Shown: piece by piece, positions 1 to 9,464 of the stretch
How positions within the stretch are numbered: the stretch's first letter is position 1
How the letters are laid out: every line of letters starts with the position of its first letter
NCBI RefSeq assembly: GCF_008806955.1
Contig: NZ_CP031727.1
Coordinates: 3,796,001-3,860,000, forward strand
From: Cellvibrio sp. KY-YJ-3
GTDB lineage: Bacteria > Pseudomonadota > Gammaproteobacteria > Pseudomonadales > Cellvibrionaceae
DNA length: 64,000 nucleotides
Direction: 5' to 3'
Notes under the pieces: generated by a model
What the model saw: only the letters and a program-made list of their open reading frames with translations
What the model was told of the DNA's origin: nothing
Databases searched by the model: none
Made by a program: the position numbers and the translations under genes

Positions 1-832
1 AGCCTATATCCCAAGTCCAGCCAGCAGACTGAGCCGTGGCAACAGTACAAGATTCAATTGGGCTGGACTGCTCGGGATAAGGCACTTGCATTGCAAGCGC
101 AGTGTCGTTTAATGACAAGTGCTTTTTATCTACAAAAGGCACACCAAAGTGCTGCCCCAGCAATAGACAACTTAGACCGGAACAATCGACAAAAAGATCA
201 CCGTAAATTACACCTGATGCCTTGGTATCAACCCCGGCAATATCGCCGCTATCGTCGGCAACAACTTGAGTCACATGATCCAGAATATGAATGACCCCCA
301 GTGCTGTTGTGCAATGCCGCTGCAATAATGCAGCAAATTTCCCGGCATCGAGGTGATACCCGTAATTAAGCACGCCGGCATATTCCGGTGTTGTTATTTG
401 TTTTGGCGCGCAGCCCTGCTCCGCCACGACAAATTGCGATGAAACAACTTCAGCAAAGGGGCGATCCGCAAATTGCGCTTGCCACGCAGCAGCTAAATTA
501 CATTCAGCATAACCATGCGGAATACTGAACGGATGATGGTAAATATCGTCAGCCGCCCCCGTTTTCCAACCGACAAATTTTGACCCTTGTTTAAAAGACG
601 CAAAACACTCACGAATCAAATCTGTTTCGGAAATACCAATCTTGCGCAGGGTCGCCCGCATGGATGGCCAAGTACCTTCACCAACCCCAATCGTATTCAC
701 ATCAGGCGACTCAATCAGGGTAATACTGACCCCCGCCTCATTGTGCCTGAACTCTGCCGCTAACAACCCCGCCGCCAGCCAACCAGCAGTACCGCCACCA
801 ACAATGATTATTTTTTTTATGGATTCGCTCAT
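1..832 (-). CDS. Tryptophan halogenase-like flavoprotein, 3' part beyond the window
   Basis: An open minus-strand frame starts with ATG at 832 and runs off the left edge without a stop; 277 codons are visible. The N-terminus has the FAD-binding GGGTAG motif at residues 12-17, and Lys81 in an ASFKQGSKF context aligns with the catalytic lysine of PrnA/RebH-type flavin-dependent halogenases. The last visible residues are WTWDIG, the WxWxI signature, with Gly where Pro is usual. Family members use FADH2, O2 and halide to make a lysine chloramine that halogenates tryptophan or other substrates; many environmental homologues next to TonB receptors have no known substrate. It lies 158 bp downstream of a second, clearly paralogous gene on the same strand, probably in one operon. 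The C-terminal half is not in the window, so the catalytic Glu cannot be checked. Confidence 0.85.
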   Translation of the reverse strand, partial: MSESIKKIIIVGGGTAGWLAAGLLAAEFRHNEAGVSITLIESPDVNTIGVGEGTWPSMRATLRKIGISETDLIRECFASFKQGSKFVGWKTGAADDIYHHPFSIPHGYAECNLAAAWQAQFADRPFAEVVSSQFVVAEQGCAPKQITTPEYAGVLNYGYHLDAGKFAALLQRHCTTALGVIHILDHVTQVVADDSGDIAGVDTKASGVIYGDLFVDCSGLSCLLLGQHFGVPFVDKKHLSLNDTALAMQVPYPEQSSPIESCTVATAQSAGWTWDIG

Positions 833-990
833 AGTGATTTTCTTTTAGTAATGATCTATTAAACACGGCTATCGGTTCCTATCCTAGTTACCGCACGATT
901 CAGCGCGAAAACCAAAACAGCACCGCTTGATGGGTGCCGAGTATATTACTTGGCTTAATAGCAAGTCGATCATGTTTAACTGACATCAAA

Positions 991-2472
991 TCACTTTTCC
1001 ATAGCGCAGTACTGGGCAATAAATTGCTCATGGCTTGGCAACAACGCGAGATTCCTTGATATGTGATCACGAAATCCAGTCATATACTGGCTAAACTCAG
1101 TATTTGACATATTATCTACAATAGGCTGGTAATTGGCAGGCGCAAAACCCTGACCAATCAAGACCTGTGTCCAACCATTGGTTCTGAATAATTCATCTCC
1201 CCCCAGAAATACCATGCCGCTTTGGGTGAACATATCCATACGATGACGCAAGGTATCTGGTATTTGCATGGTTCGTACGTAATTCCAGAACTCCGTATCA
1301 CTACGACGTGTTGCGTGATAATGAAGGATAATAAAGTCGCGAATACTTTCAGCCTCCTCCTTAGATTGGCGGTTATATTCATCTACCAACACTGGCTGAA
1401 CACCGCGCAGAGGAAATAAGCGCAAAAAGCGAATCAAGCCAGAAGTTACCATGTGAATACTGGTCGACTCCAAAGGCTCAAGAAAACCCGATGCCAGCCC
1501 CAATGCTATACAGTTTTTATTCCAACCGAACTTACGCCGCCCAGTGGTAAATTGTATTAGGCGCGGGTTATTTAACATCGTACCTTCGACATTATTGGTT
1601 AATGTTTTTTCCGCCCAGGTTTGATCCGTAAATTGACTGGAATAAACGAGGCCATTACCCGTGCGATTTTGTAGCGGGATTCGCCACTGCCAACCAAATT
1701 CACGCGCAGTAGAAGTCGTGTAAGGAGTGGCAGGTTTCACCTTGGCTGTTTGTACTGCCAGTGCGGAATCGCAAGGTAACCAATGCTGCCAATTCTCATA
1801 ACCGGTTTGTAATGCTTGCTCAATCAGCAAACCGCGAAAACCACTACAATCAATAAAAAAATCTGCCTCAATCTTCATGCCGCCATGAAGATGTAAACAC
1901 TCAATAAAACCAGTATCAGGGTTTAGTTCGACATGCTCGATTTTTCCCTCGTGACGAACCACTCCCAACCCTTCGCTAAACTGACGTAAAAATTTTGCGT
2001 AAAGTCCAGCATCAAAATGAAAGGCATAGTTCAGTGCAGGGCTTTCGCTAATCCCAAATCGCTCTGCCCGTGCGGCTTCATGCTCAAGACAATAGGCACC
2101 AAAAGGAATATCCAACCCTAATGCTTTTGCACGCGCCCAAAAATGCTGAAATTCTCCAGCCCAAAAAATACGACCAACTTGACCAAATGCATGAATGTAA
2201 TCCTCACCAATTTCCCCCCAATTCTTAAAATTTATTCCCAACTTAAATGTTGCATGGGTGGCTCGCATCATGTCCGCTTCATTAATACCGATTAATTTAT
2301 GAAACGCCAGCATAGTGGGTATTGTTGCTTCGCCAACGCCGACCACACCAATCTCTTCGGATTCGACCAACGTTACATTTACTTTTCCCTGATATATCTT
2401 TCCAATCGCCGCCGCAGCCAACCACCCTGCCGTTCCACCACCAACAATTACAAGATTTTTAACCAGCCGCAT
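991..2472 (-). CDS. Tryptophan halogenase family protein
   Basis: This 493-residue protein is the usual length for flavin-dependent tryptophan halogenases. Visible motifs are the GGGTAG dinucleotide-binding motif (residues 11-16), Lys77 in TFKLGINFKNW (equivalent to catalytic Lys79 of PrnA), WQWRIP at 261-266, and SGFLEPLESTSIHM, which carries the conserved active-site Glu. There is no signal peptide, so it is expected to be cytoplasmic and to need a flavin reductase encoded elsewhere. It starts 38 bp after the SapC-family gene stop and precedes a second halogenase gene. This gene order (TonB receptor, SapC, halogenase) recurs in carbohydrate-utilising Proteobacteria. All key residues are present, so the fold and FAD use are secure; the substrate is unknown and may not be tryptophan. 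Confidence 0.9.
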   Translation of the reverse strand: MRLVKNLVIVGGGTAGWLAAAAIGKIYQGKVNVTLVESEEIGVVGVGEATIPTMLAFHKLIGINEADMMRATHATFKLGINFKNWGEIGEDYIHAFGQVGRIFWAGEFQHFWARAKALGLDIPFGAYCLEHEAARAERFGISESPALNYAFHFDAGLYAKFLRQFSEGLGVVRHEGKIEHVELNPDTGFIECLHLHGGMKIEADFFIDCSGFRGLLIEQALQTGYENWQHWLPCDSALAVQTAKVKPATPYTTSTAREFGWQWRIPLQNRTGNGLVYSSQFTDQTWAEKTLTNNVEGTMLNNPRLIQFTTGRRKFGWNKNCIALGLASGFLEPLESTSIHMVTSGLIRFLRLFPLRGVQPVLVDEYNRQSKEEAESIRDFIILHYHATRRSDTEFWNYVRTMQIPDTLRHRMDMFTQSGMVFLGGDELFRTNGWTQVLIGQGFAPANYQPIVDNMSNTEFSQYMTGFRDHISRNLALLPSHEQFIAQYCAMEK

Positions 2473-2510
2473 GCTCAGCCCTCCTATCTTTATAGACTTG
2501 GAAAATCATC

Positions 2511-3233
2511 TTAGTCGCGTGAAAGTTGAGTATTTTTAAGATCTACCAACGATTGGATATTAGTAAATGATCCGATGATTAAATAGGCATATCGCAATAA
2601 GCCAGTGCGATGCAAATTGGCAACCTCTGCATCAGGCAGTGATAATAAACGTGCCTTATTAATGGTTGCATAACTGCTATTTTTATACTTTTTCCCATTT
2701 GAAAAATCGATTTCAATCGTGACTTTCTCAATTAAATCCAACCTTTCAAATTCTGCCATCATCCACTCCGCCTCAGCTACACCTTCGTGTAGAACGGATA
2801 AAACGTTGGTCATCCTTTCCAAAAAAGGTGAATTTCCCCCATGAGGTAAAAAAAGTAACTCTCCTTGCTGCTCAAAAGAAACACGCGGGCTATCCAAATC
2901 AATATTAACAACAGCCTCAACATTACCATTGGTGTGCTCTTGCATCCCGATTACAAAAGGCTCTCGCTCGATCACCGCGGGAACATAGGGAACACGCCAC
3001 GAATCTCCAGTCAAAAACAGATTTTCATTCGCATCAAAACCAAATAATGCAATTGTCAGCCAGCGATCACTCTCCATTTGCTGAAATAGAATGGGGTAGT
3101 ATTTTTGGACTTCGTTAAATTCACTCGGATATACCGCGCAGCCGGCAACTGCATCGCCAAACTCTGATCCACGCTGTGTAATAACACGTAGGTTTTTGTG
3201 GGCAATATTATTAAGCACTTCATATTTCGCCAT
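2511..3233 (-). CDS. SapC family protein
   Basis: This 240-residue soluble protein resembles the SapC family (Pfam PF07277): the N-terminal stretch with FGDAVAGCAVYPSEF, then KYYPILFQ and the GFDANENLFL segment are typical. The family name comes from an S-layer-associated gene of Campylobacter; no biochemical activity is established and it is unrelated to the SapC peptide-transport permease. Here it lies between a TonB-dependent receptor (upstream, separated by a terminator) and two halogenase-like genes, the context in which the family is most often found. There is no signal peptide or membrane segment. The start at 3233 is the first ATG of the conserved N-terminus. Function unknown; the neighbourhood suggests a role linked to the uptake or sensing of the receptor's substrate. 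Confidence 0.82.
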   Translation of the reverse strand: MAKYEVLNNIAHKNLRVITQRGSEFGDAVAGCAVYPSEFNEVQKYYPILFQQMESDRWLTIALFGFDANENLFLTGDSWRVPYVPAVIEREPFVIGMQEHTNGNVEAVVNIDLDSPRVSFEQQGELLFLPHGGNSPFLERMTNVLSVLHEGVAEAEWMMAEFERLDLIEKVTIEIDFSNGKKYKNSSYATINKARLLSLPDAEVANLHRTGLLRYAYLIIGSFTNIQSLVDLKNTQLSRD

Positions 3234-3263
3234 TTATTTTTCCTTCTCAAAACTTACAAAAAA

Positions 3264-3291
3264 ACAAAGCCGCTGTCTCCAGCGGCTTTGT
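3264..3291 (-). terminator. Rho-independent terminator after the TonB receptor
   Basis: The 11-bp arms ACAAAGCCGCT and AGCGGCTTTGT surround a 6-base loop, and the minus strand continues into a T-rich run. It lies between the receptor stop (3318) and the SapC start (3233), so it separates or attenuates transcription between them. Confidence 0.8.
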
Positions 3292-3317
3292 TTATTGGTT
3301 GCCAATAACGCTATAAC

Positions 3318-6300
3318 TTAAAAAGTATAACGCAAGCCAACCTGGTAACGAGCCCCCAAATCTTCCAGGGATAACAACTGAGCCTTTGAGCGACCATGAG
3401 TTCGATAGTTTTCACCAGTTACGTTGATACCTTCAGCTGTGACGCTCAAGTTATCATTGATTTCGTAACCAATAGAGACATCGATTTGTGCATAGTCCTC
3501 AACATATTCAGGTTGATTGCCGCCGCCTGCAGTCCGACTTTCAAGGAAGCTGTCACGCCAGTTGTAAGCAACGCGTACTTGCCATGCATCGCGATCGAAG
3601 AAACCAACGAAGTTAGCAGTATCTGACAAGCCTGTCATAGCAAACTGACCTTCGGTAGTCAGGTTATCAAACTCCACATCCGCATCAACCATAGTGTAGT
3701 TTGCTTGTACCCCAAAACCTGAATCACCAAACCAGTGTTGTACTGCGAATTCAAGACCATCAATCACTGTAGCCTTGTCATTAACAGGTTTGTTGACTTT
3801 CCACATCAGTAGCGGATCATCTCCATCAGCGCGAACCCAACGTCCATTGTCAGAAATAAAGGCCGAATCAGAATTTTCCAACACATAAGTGTGCAATGCT
3901 AATTCGTTAGCTTGTGGTATTCCGCTACCTACAGCCAATTGACCTAAACGCACGTCACGCAATCCGTAAGCAGACTCTTCAACAATTTGCGTACCAATGA
4001 AGTTATCAACGTCCTTGCGGAAATAACCCAAGGATACATAACTATCCTCGGTATAATACCATTCAGCAGAAACATCGGTATTAAAGGACTCCATTGGCTT
4101 CAAGTTTGGCACACCAGCGTTCGCAGTGCGGTTATACAAATCGTTCAAACCAACATCTGGACGCAAATCAACATAACTTGGACGACCAATAGTTTCGCTT
4201 AAAGAAAGACGCAATTTCAACGAATCAGTTGGGCTAATATCGAAGTCAATATTTGGCAACAAATAGTCATAAGAGCCTGAACCGGTTTGTAATGTTTTTT
4301 CACTTTCATAACGTACAGACCAGTCGTTGTCACCTTCCCACCAAAGTATTTCAGGCTCATTTACCAATGAGCGAGAGCTTACGTCGGTTTCTTCGTAGCG
4401 AACACCAACAAGTACATTTGATTCCATGCCGCCAAGTTCAAAATTAGAGTTAAATTGAACGTAAGCTGATTTAGATTCTTCTTCAATAGTACGATTAGTG
4501 GTGTAAATATTGTTCCATTGGATTTTGCCATTTACGAAATCATAGAAATCCGCTGGATAGGCTCCACTTGCATTAATTGCTTCGGCAGTTTCTATAATTT
4601 TTGGCAAATTAGCATCAACACCGATAAAAAATAATGGGTCATTGGTGGTTGAACCGTAATCGGGGAAGTCTTTACCAAAATCGCGCAACTCAAAATACTG
4701 GTCAGGATATGCAGCTGGATCTATACCATCCCAGTTACCAACACCTTGACGGTTATCACCTGACGCAAGACTTTCATTTGAGTCCTTACGCTGCTCAATA
4801 CCAAATCTAAGTGCTGCATTTTCAAAGAAGCCGGAACCATTAAATTGAAATTCACCAGACAATTGCGTCTGTTCAATTTCAGTGCGGTTGCGCGAGCGTG
4901 GGTTATTGGTCATAGCGCCGCTAACATCGCCACCATCAAGTACGCCATTACAGTTACCACTACGGTATGGATCTCGCGGGGCGCGATTACGTAAAATACA
5001 ATCATCAAAAGTCACACTCATCAAAGGCATGCTTTTGGACCAATCAACGTATTCACCAGTAACAACGTTGGCATTCATGCCAACATCAACACCATCACTA
5101 GCATTTTTTGCGCTAGAGCTGTGATGATCAAGTGCCAATGAGAATTGATCATTCACTTCAAATGCAAGATTGAGACCGACTGAATTATTATCGGTGTAAG
5201 ATTCAACATGAGCACCAGCGAAGGACACATCTTTCAAGCGACTAACGCCGTTAGTAAGATAGGACTCACGGTAAATAACCGGAGTGCGAACAGCGCCATT
5301 GTCGAAGGTTAATTCTGAAATTGCATCGACATTAAACCAAACTGATTGTTGTGAGCGATCTGAAGTACGATCCAAACCGGAGTATGTGTAATCCAGAGTC
5401 GCAGTCAAACGCTCAGTTGGTTTGAATTGAAATACTGCTTGAGCATTGGTGCGCTCGCGCTCATTGTCTTGGACTTCATAACGCAAATCGGTTGGCAAGG
5501 CGTACAAATCGCCGTGATTTGGAGCATTATTGATTACTACACCATCTTTGAAGCGTTCCACTGAGCGCTTGGTAAGATCTGGATTAGTTGAATCCCAAGT
5601 ATTAATGTTTGCCCAGTTGTTTACAAAGTTGTTCGCGTTTGAATTGTCCCGGCGCTGATAAGAACCGGTAATAGCAACACCAAAGGTATCGTCATCGTTA
5701 ACCCAGGAATACAACCCTGAAATTTCTGGTGTAATTTCATCACCTACACCCGAGCGCACAGTTTCATCTTGCGTTGCTTTCACGCCAATACTAGCGCGAC
5801 TACCTGCTTCCAGCGGGCGAAGTGTTTTGATATTGATGGTGGCGCCAAGCCCACCTGTAGCTATATCCGCGCGGCCGGTTTTGTAAACCTCAACACCGAA
5901 TACTGATTCTGATGCAAGATTGGCAAAATCATAGGCACGAGTTGATGAGTCGCCAGTATTGTTATTAGCAACTGCAGGCATTACGCGACCATTTAAGGTC
6001 ACCATGTTCAACTCAGCACCAATACCACGAGCAGTTACTTGCGAGCCCTCACCATCAGAGCGATTGATGGATAAACCAGTGATACGCTGCAAAGACTCTG
6101 CGAGGTTTGTATCGGGCATTTTACCGATATCTTCTGCAGAAATTGCATCCACAACACCCACTGCATTGCGCTTGGTATCCATCGACTGCATTACCGATGC
6201 ACGAATACCAGTAACCATCACCTCTTCGAGTTGACTGTCCTGTTGCGCCAACGCCATTCCGCTTACCCCAGCCGCCACTGAAGCAACTGCTGTGGTTAAA

Positions 6301-6332
6301 AGTTTCTTCTTAAAGCTTATTGTTTTGTACAT
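3318..6332 (-). CDS. TonB-dependent receptor, large carbohydrate-type
   Basis: A 1004-residue outer-membrane receptor. It begins with a signal peptide (basic KKK, hydrophobic stretch, cleavage near ALA-QQ at about residue 29), followed by a TonB-box-like LEEVMVTGIR, the plug domain (DAISAEDIGKMPDTNLAESL and RGIGAELNMVTLNGR are typical of the long TonB receptors of Xanthomonas, Caulobacter and Alteromonadales), and a beta-barrel ending in YQVGLRYTF with the terminal Phe needed for outer-membrane assembly. Receptors of this subgroup, about 900-1000 residues long, usually import oligosaccharides rather than siderophores. The neighbouring SapC and halogenase genes and an upstream LacI-type palindrome support a sugar-responsive uptake locus. 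The actual ligand cannot be read from sequence. Confidence 0.92.
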   Translation of the reverse strand: MYKTISFKKKLLTTAVASVAAGVSGMALAQQDSQLEEVMVTGIRASVMQSMDTKRNAVGVVDAISAEDIGKMPDTNLAESLQRITGLSINRSDGEGSQVTARGIGAELNMVTLNGRVMPAVANNNTGDSSTRAYDFANLASESVFGVEVYKTGRADIATGGLGATINIKTLRPLEAGSRASIGVKATQDETVRSGVGDEITPEISGLYSWVNDDDTFGVAITGSYQRRDNSNANNFVNNWANINTWDSTNPDLTKRSVERFKDGVVINNAPNHGDLYALPTDLRYEVQDNERERTNAQAVFQFKPTERLTATLDYTYSGLDRTSDRSQQSVWFNVDAISELTFDNGAVRTPVIYRESYLTNGVSRLKDVSFAGAHVESYTDNNSVGLNLAFEVNDQFSLALDHHSSSAKNASDGVDVGMNANVVTGEYVDWSKSMPLMSVTFDDCILRNRAPRDPYRSGNCNGVLDGGDVSGAMTNNPRSRNRTEIEQTQLSGEFQFNGSGFFENAALRFGIEQRKDSNESLASGDNRQGVGNWDGIDPAAYPDQYFELRDFGKDFPDYGSTTNDPLFFIGVDANLPKIIETAEAINASGAYPADFYDFVNGKIQWNNIYTTNRTIEEESKSAYVQFNSNFELGGMESNVLVGVRYEETDVSSRSLVNEPEILWWEGDNDWSVRYESEKTLQTGSGSYDYLLPNIDFDISPTDSLKLRLSLSETIGRPSYVDLRPDVGLNDLYNRTANAGVPNLKPMESFNTDVSAEWYYTEDSYVSLGYFRKDVDNFIGTQIVEESAYGLRDVRLGQLAVGSGIPQANELALHTYVLENSDSAFISDNGRWVRADGDDPLLMWKVNKPVNDKATVIDGLEFAVQHWFGDSGFGVQANYTMVDADVEFDNLTTEGQFAMTGLSDTANFVGFFDRDAWQVRVAYNWRDSFLESRTAGGGNQPEYVEDYAQIDVSIGYEINDNLSVTAEGINVTGENYRTHGRSKAQLLSLEDLGARYQVGLRYTF

Positions 6333-6614
6333 GGAGCCCTCTCCTTTATTATCGTCGGGATTATATTTCCGGTACTGCTATGCCTGAAGCACGGCCCAAA
6401 AAAAGGCAACGCCTCAAGCATTTTCGCTCCAAACCCTGCAAGCGAATTCGCTCTCGCCTATCGCTGTCGTTATTAAAACGATTGCATGACTTTAGCCGAG
6501 ATAATTAAACATAAACGTTAGAGTCGATATCTTTTTCTTGCCAAACACTCAGAATGAAAAGTCAGGTGCCACTGATTTATTTTTTTGTTAACTGGAGCCA
6601 AAATTACCCCCATG

Positions 6615-6628
6615 TGACAGCGCTGTCA
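6615..6628. promoter_or_regulatory. Perfect 14-bp palindrome, probable LacI-family operator
   Basis: TGACAGCGCTGTCA is a perfect palindrome with the central CG typical of LacI/GalR-family operators. It sits 283 bp upstream of the TonB receptor start in a 387-bp gene-free stretch (6333-6719). The rest of that stretch shows only A/T-rich sequence and no coding potential. No LacI-family regulator gene is in the window. Confidence 0.6.
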
Positions 6629-6719
6629 ATCGATTAAAAATTAACTTTACACATATTATTTAACGAGACATGCAGAACACCTTATTGTCAAAAAGACACA
6701 AATAAGGAGTTTTCAGCTA

Positions 6720-7403
6720 CTACAACTGCCAATCAATAGGAGATTTTCCTTGGGAGTGTAAGTAGTGATTTGCTTGGGAAAAATGTCCGCAGCCGATGAA
6801 ACCGCGGTGTGCAGATAAGGGAGATGGGTGTGGTGCCTTGAGTACTAAATGCTTTTGTGGGTCAATAAAGGCAGCTTTTTTCTGGGCGTAACTTCCCCAT
6901 AAGAGGAAAACAACACCAGCACATTGCTGATTTACCAGCTGAATCGCCTTGTCAGTAAATTGTTCCCAGCCCCGCCCTTGATGCGAACCGGCGGCAGCCT
7001 GTTGGACAGTCAATGTGGCATTGAGCATGAGCACACCTTGATTAGCCCATGCTTGTAAACATCCATGTCCTGGATGCTTAAAACCTATATCGCGCTGCAG
7101 CTCCTTAAACATATTTTGCAACGACGGCGGCACTTGAACACCCTGTTGCACCGAGAAGCATAGGCCATGAGCTTGATTGGGGCCGTGATAAGGATCTTGC
7201 CCAAGGATTACAACTTTGACCTGATCTAACGGCGTACTGTTGAATGCATTGAAAATATTCCTGGACTCCGGATAAATAACTTTACCCAGTTGCTTTTCCG
7301 CCAGCAGAAAGGCTTTTAACTGCTGCATGTAAGGCTGCTCAAACTCTGGCGCCAAATGAAGTAACCAGCTGGGATGAATATCTATCTTTTTAGCAGTCGC
7401 CAT
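6720..7403 (-). CDS. ung: Uracil-DNA glycosylase
   Basis: A 227-residue family 1 uracil-DNA glycosylase, which removes uracil from DNA by base flipping and hydrolysis to begin base-excision repair. The water-activating motif [18 protein letters not shown], with its catalytic Asp, and the C-terminal [18 protein letters not shown] minor-groove loop with catalytic His are both intact. Length is normal for bacterial Ung. It is transcribed convergently with nothing on its 3' side and is separated from the peroxiredoxin gene by a strong hairpin, so it is probably monocistronic. The start at 7403 gives the conserved N-terminus without extension. Function is secure. Confidence 0.97.
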   Translation of the reverse strand: MATAKKIDIHPSWLLHLAPEFEQPYMQQLKAFLLAEKQLGKVIYPESRNIFNAFNSTPLDQVKVVILGQDPYHGPNQAHGLCFSVQQGVQVPPSLQNMFKELQRDIGFKHPGHGCLQAWANQGVLMLNATLTVQQAAAGSHQGRGWEQFTDKAIQLVNQQCAGVVFLLWGSYAQKKAAFIDPQKHLVLKAPHPSPLSAHRGFIGCGHFSQANHYLHSQGKSPIDWQL

Positions 7404-7458
7404 GATTTAACAGCCTCAGAATACTTACAAAAACACACAAGCAGAACTTTCAGGCAAT

Positions 7459-7487
7459 AAAAAGCCCGACACCAGGCCGGGCTTTTT
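7459..7487 (-). terminator. Rho-independent terminator after the peroxiredoxin gene
   Basis: The arms AAAAAGCCCG and CGGGCTTTTT form a strong stem 27 bp downstream of the peroxiredoxin stop on the minus strand and end in a T-run. The symmetry means it could also work on the other strand. Confidence 0.85.
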
Positions 7488-7513
7488 ACAAGACTTACTG
7501 TGAAAAGTAAAAC

Positions 7514-8116
7514 TTAGAGCTTGTCGCCGTGCTCAGCCAGATATTTAGCAACACCTGCTGGCGATGCGTCCATACCTGCGTCACCTTCTTTCCAGCCCGC
7601 AGGGCATACTTCGCCGTGTTGCTCATGGAAAATCAATGCATCAACAGTGCGAATGGTATCGTCAATGTTACGGCCAATTGGCAAGTCGTTAACGATTTGA
7701 GAGCGTACTACACCCGCTTCGTCGATGATGAAAGTACCACGGAAAGCTACACCATCAGCAGACTCTACATCGAATGCTTTAGCAATTGAGTGCGTAATGT
7801 CAGCAACCAGAGTGTAACGAACTGGACCAATACCACCTTCGTTTACTGGAGTATTACGCCATGCGTTGTGGGTGAATTGTGAATCGATAGAAACACCAAT
7901 CACTTCTACATTGCGCTTTTTGAACTCTTCTACGCGGTGATCAAATGCCAACAGCTCTGATGGACATACAAAGGTGAAGTCCAATGGATAGAAAAATACA
8001 ACAGCTTTTTTGCCTTTGGTGGCTTCAGCAAAGTTGTAACCGTCTACGATTTCACCATTTGCCAATACGGCTGATGCGGTGAAGTCAGGTGCTTTTTTAC
8101 CAACTAATACGCCCAT
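7514..8116 (-). CDS. Typical 2-Cys peroxiredoxin (AhpC/Prx1 type)
   Basis: This 200-residue thiol peroxidase reduces H2O2, organic peroxides and peroxynitrite. The peroxidatic Cys51 is in FYPLDFTFVCPSE and the resolving Cys171 in GEVCPAGW, giving the domain-swapped 2-Cys arrangement. A GGIG motif (residues 94-97) matches one of the two features linked to over-oxidation sensitivity, but the C-terminal YF motif is absent, so the enzyme is expected to be robust. A clear AGGAG ribosome-binding site precedes the ATG at 8116. It faces away from the bfd-bfr iron genes, a natural partnership of peroxide defence and iron storage. No AhpF reductase is adjacent, so reduction probably relies on thioredoxin or a distant AhpF. 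Confidence 0.95.
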   Translation of the reverse strand: MGVLVGKKAPDFTASAVLANGEIVDGYNFAEATKGKKAVVFFYPLDFTFVCPSELLAFDHRVEEFKKRNVEVIGVSIDSQFTHNAWRNTPVNEGGIGPVRYTLVADITHSIAKAFDVESADGVAFRGTFIIDEAGVVRSQIVNDLPIGRNIDDTIRTVDALIFHEQHGEVCPAGWKEGDAGMDASPAGVAKYLAEHGDKL

Positions 8117-8409
8117 GTTTAATCTCCTGATAGTTAAGACTGAGGGTTGAGGTTCAAAAATAAGGACAACAGCAATCGGATACCAAATCTATTCACTGAA
8201 TGTGATGATTGGATGGTCAGTTATTGATTGCCTATTCTTCGTCGATAGTGCGTGGCTATCATACACAGGCCTAGCCCTATGTCCCATTGATTTTCTATAT
8301 GACAATTCCAAAACTAAGACTATTGGCCAACAACTGGCACCAAAATATGTAAACAAGTTATAAGAAATAATAGCAATGCATTCCAAATAAGAATTTATCT
8401 CACAACTTG

Positions 8410-8438
8410 TTGACATAACTTCTCATTAGACTTAGAGT
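8410..8438 (+). promoter_or_regulatory. Candidate sigma70 promoter for bfd
   Basis: TTGACA (8410-8415), a 17-base spacer and TAGAGT (8433-8438) lie 74 bp before the bfd start. It is in the 395-bp divergent region 8117-8511, which also holds the peroxiredoxin promoter; no other coding or repeat structure is evident there. Iron control of bfd would be expected, but no convincing Fur box was found. Confidence 0.4.
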
Positions 8439-8511
8439 TTCATTCGTAATCATATTGAAGCCGCCTCTGCGACTTTGAGATCATTTCCTGAACAATCTGT
8501 GGAACTGTGCT

Positions 8512-8721
8512 ATGTACGTTTGTGTATGCAAAGGCATAACTGATAGACAAATCAAAGCCGCTATTGATGATGGCGCCAATTCCTTGGGGCAGCTGCGCAA
8601 AGCATTGGGTGTTGCTAGCCAATGCGGTAAATGTTCAGTAATGACGCGCGAAATTCTGAATGAAGCGGTCAACGATACCCCTATGATCAACGGCTTACCG
8701 CAATTCTACGCCCTAGCCTAA
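8512..8721 (+). CDS. bfd: Bacterioferritin-associated ferredoxin
   Basis: A 69-residue [2Fe-2S] protein of the BFD family. The ligands Cys4 and Cys6 (MYVCVCKGI) and Cys38 and Cys41 (SQCGKC) have the family spacing. Bfd docks on bacterioferritin at its haem site and passes electrons that reduce and release the stored iron. The gene lies 162 bp upstream of bfr in the same direction with a terminator-like hairpin between them, so the two are probably separately adjustable. The length and motif match known Bfd proteins (about 64-75 residues). Confidence 0.95.
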   Translation: MYVCVCKGITDRQIKAAIDDGANSLGQLRKALGVASQCGKCSVMTREILNEAVNDTPMINGLPQFYALA

Positions 8722-8740
8722 CTCCTGCTGCACCGAATCA

Positions 8741-8784
8741 AGCACTAAAAAGAATCTAAATCATTTCGATTTTTAGTGCTTTTT
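8741..8784 (+). terminator. Terminator between bfd and bfr
   Basis: Arms AGCACTAAAAA and TTTTTAGTGCT, separated by an 18-base loop, are followed by TTTTT. It lies 20 bp after the bfd stop. Confidence 0.65.
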
Positions 8785-8883
8785 CCTTCTCCATCAAATA
8801 CTTAGATAAAATCCTCCGCTTGACACTGAGCCGTTCGGCGACCAGACTCTCCTTTTGTTATTTGACGCATTAAGGAGAACTCC

Positions 8884-9360
8884 ATGAAAGGCGATCCACA
8901 AGTCATCGCAGTATTGAACAAGGTTCTGGGCAACGAGCTGGTTGCGATTAATCAATACTTCTTGCACGCACGCATGTACAAAGACTGGGGCTTAAAAGAG
9001 CTGGCCGATCACGAATATCACGAATCTATTGATGAAATGAAACACGCGGATGCATTGGTCGAGCGTATTCTGTTTTTAGAAGGGCTTCCCAACTTGCAAG
9101 ACCTGGGTAAATTGCACATTGGTGAAGATACGCCGGAAATGCTCAAGTCTGACTTAAAACTCGAATTGAAAGCGATTCCTGACCTGCGCGACGGCATCAT
9201 CATCTGCGAAGGTGTGCGTGATTTTGTAAGCCGCGACCTGTTAAAAAGTATCCTCGAATCCGAGGAAGAGCATGTTGATTGGCTGGAGACCCAGCTGTCA
9301 TTGATTGATACTGTCGGTCTGCAGAATTATCTGCAGTCCAAAATGGGCTCAACCACTTGA
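8884..9360 (+). CDS. bfr: Bacterioferritin
   Basis: A 158-residue haem-containing ferritin that forms a 24-mer iron store. All ferroxidase-centre ligands are present: Glu18, Glu51, His54, Glu94, Glu127 and His130; Met52 is the inter-subunit haem ligand. The protein oxidises Fe2+ and stores it as ferric mineral. AAGGAG lies just upstream of the ATG at 8884. It follows bfd, which encodes its reductase partner, in the arrangement common to Pseudomonas and relatives. Length and sequence are fully typical. Confidence 0.97.
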   Translation: MKGDPQVIAVLNKVLGNELVAINQYFLHARMYKDWGLKELADHEYHESIDEMKHADALVERILFLEGLPNLQDLGKLHIGEDTPEMLKSDLKLELKAIPDLRDGIIICEGVRDFVSRDLLKSILESEEEHVDWLETQLSLIDTVGLQNYLQSKMGSTT

Positions 9361-9397
9361 TTCTGAATAGCTGCCTGGAAAGGTATTAAAAGATAGT

Positions 9398-9425
9398 AAA
9401 AAGGAGCCTGCTGGCTCCTTTTTAC
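9398..9425 (+). terminator. Terminator after bfr
   Basis: AAAAAGGAGCC and GGCTCCTTTTT flank a 4-base loop 38 bp after the bfr stop. The symmetry allows it to serve the convergent gspB gene as well. Confidence 0.88.
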
Positions 9426-9464
9426 TGTTGTGCTCGCGAGGGTTAAACCCACCCATTCCCTAAT

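Noticed and set aside
8340..8511. Possible Fur box upstream of bfd (ATAATAGCAATGCATT)
   Set aside because: Only about half of the 19-bp Fur consensus positions agree, which A/T-rich sequence gives by chance.
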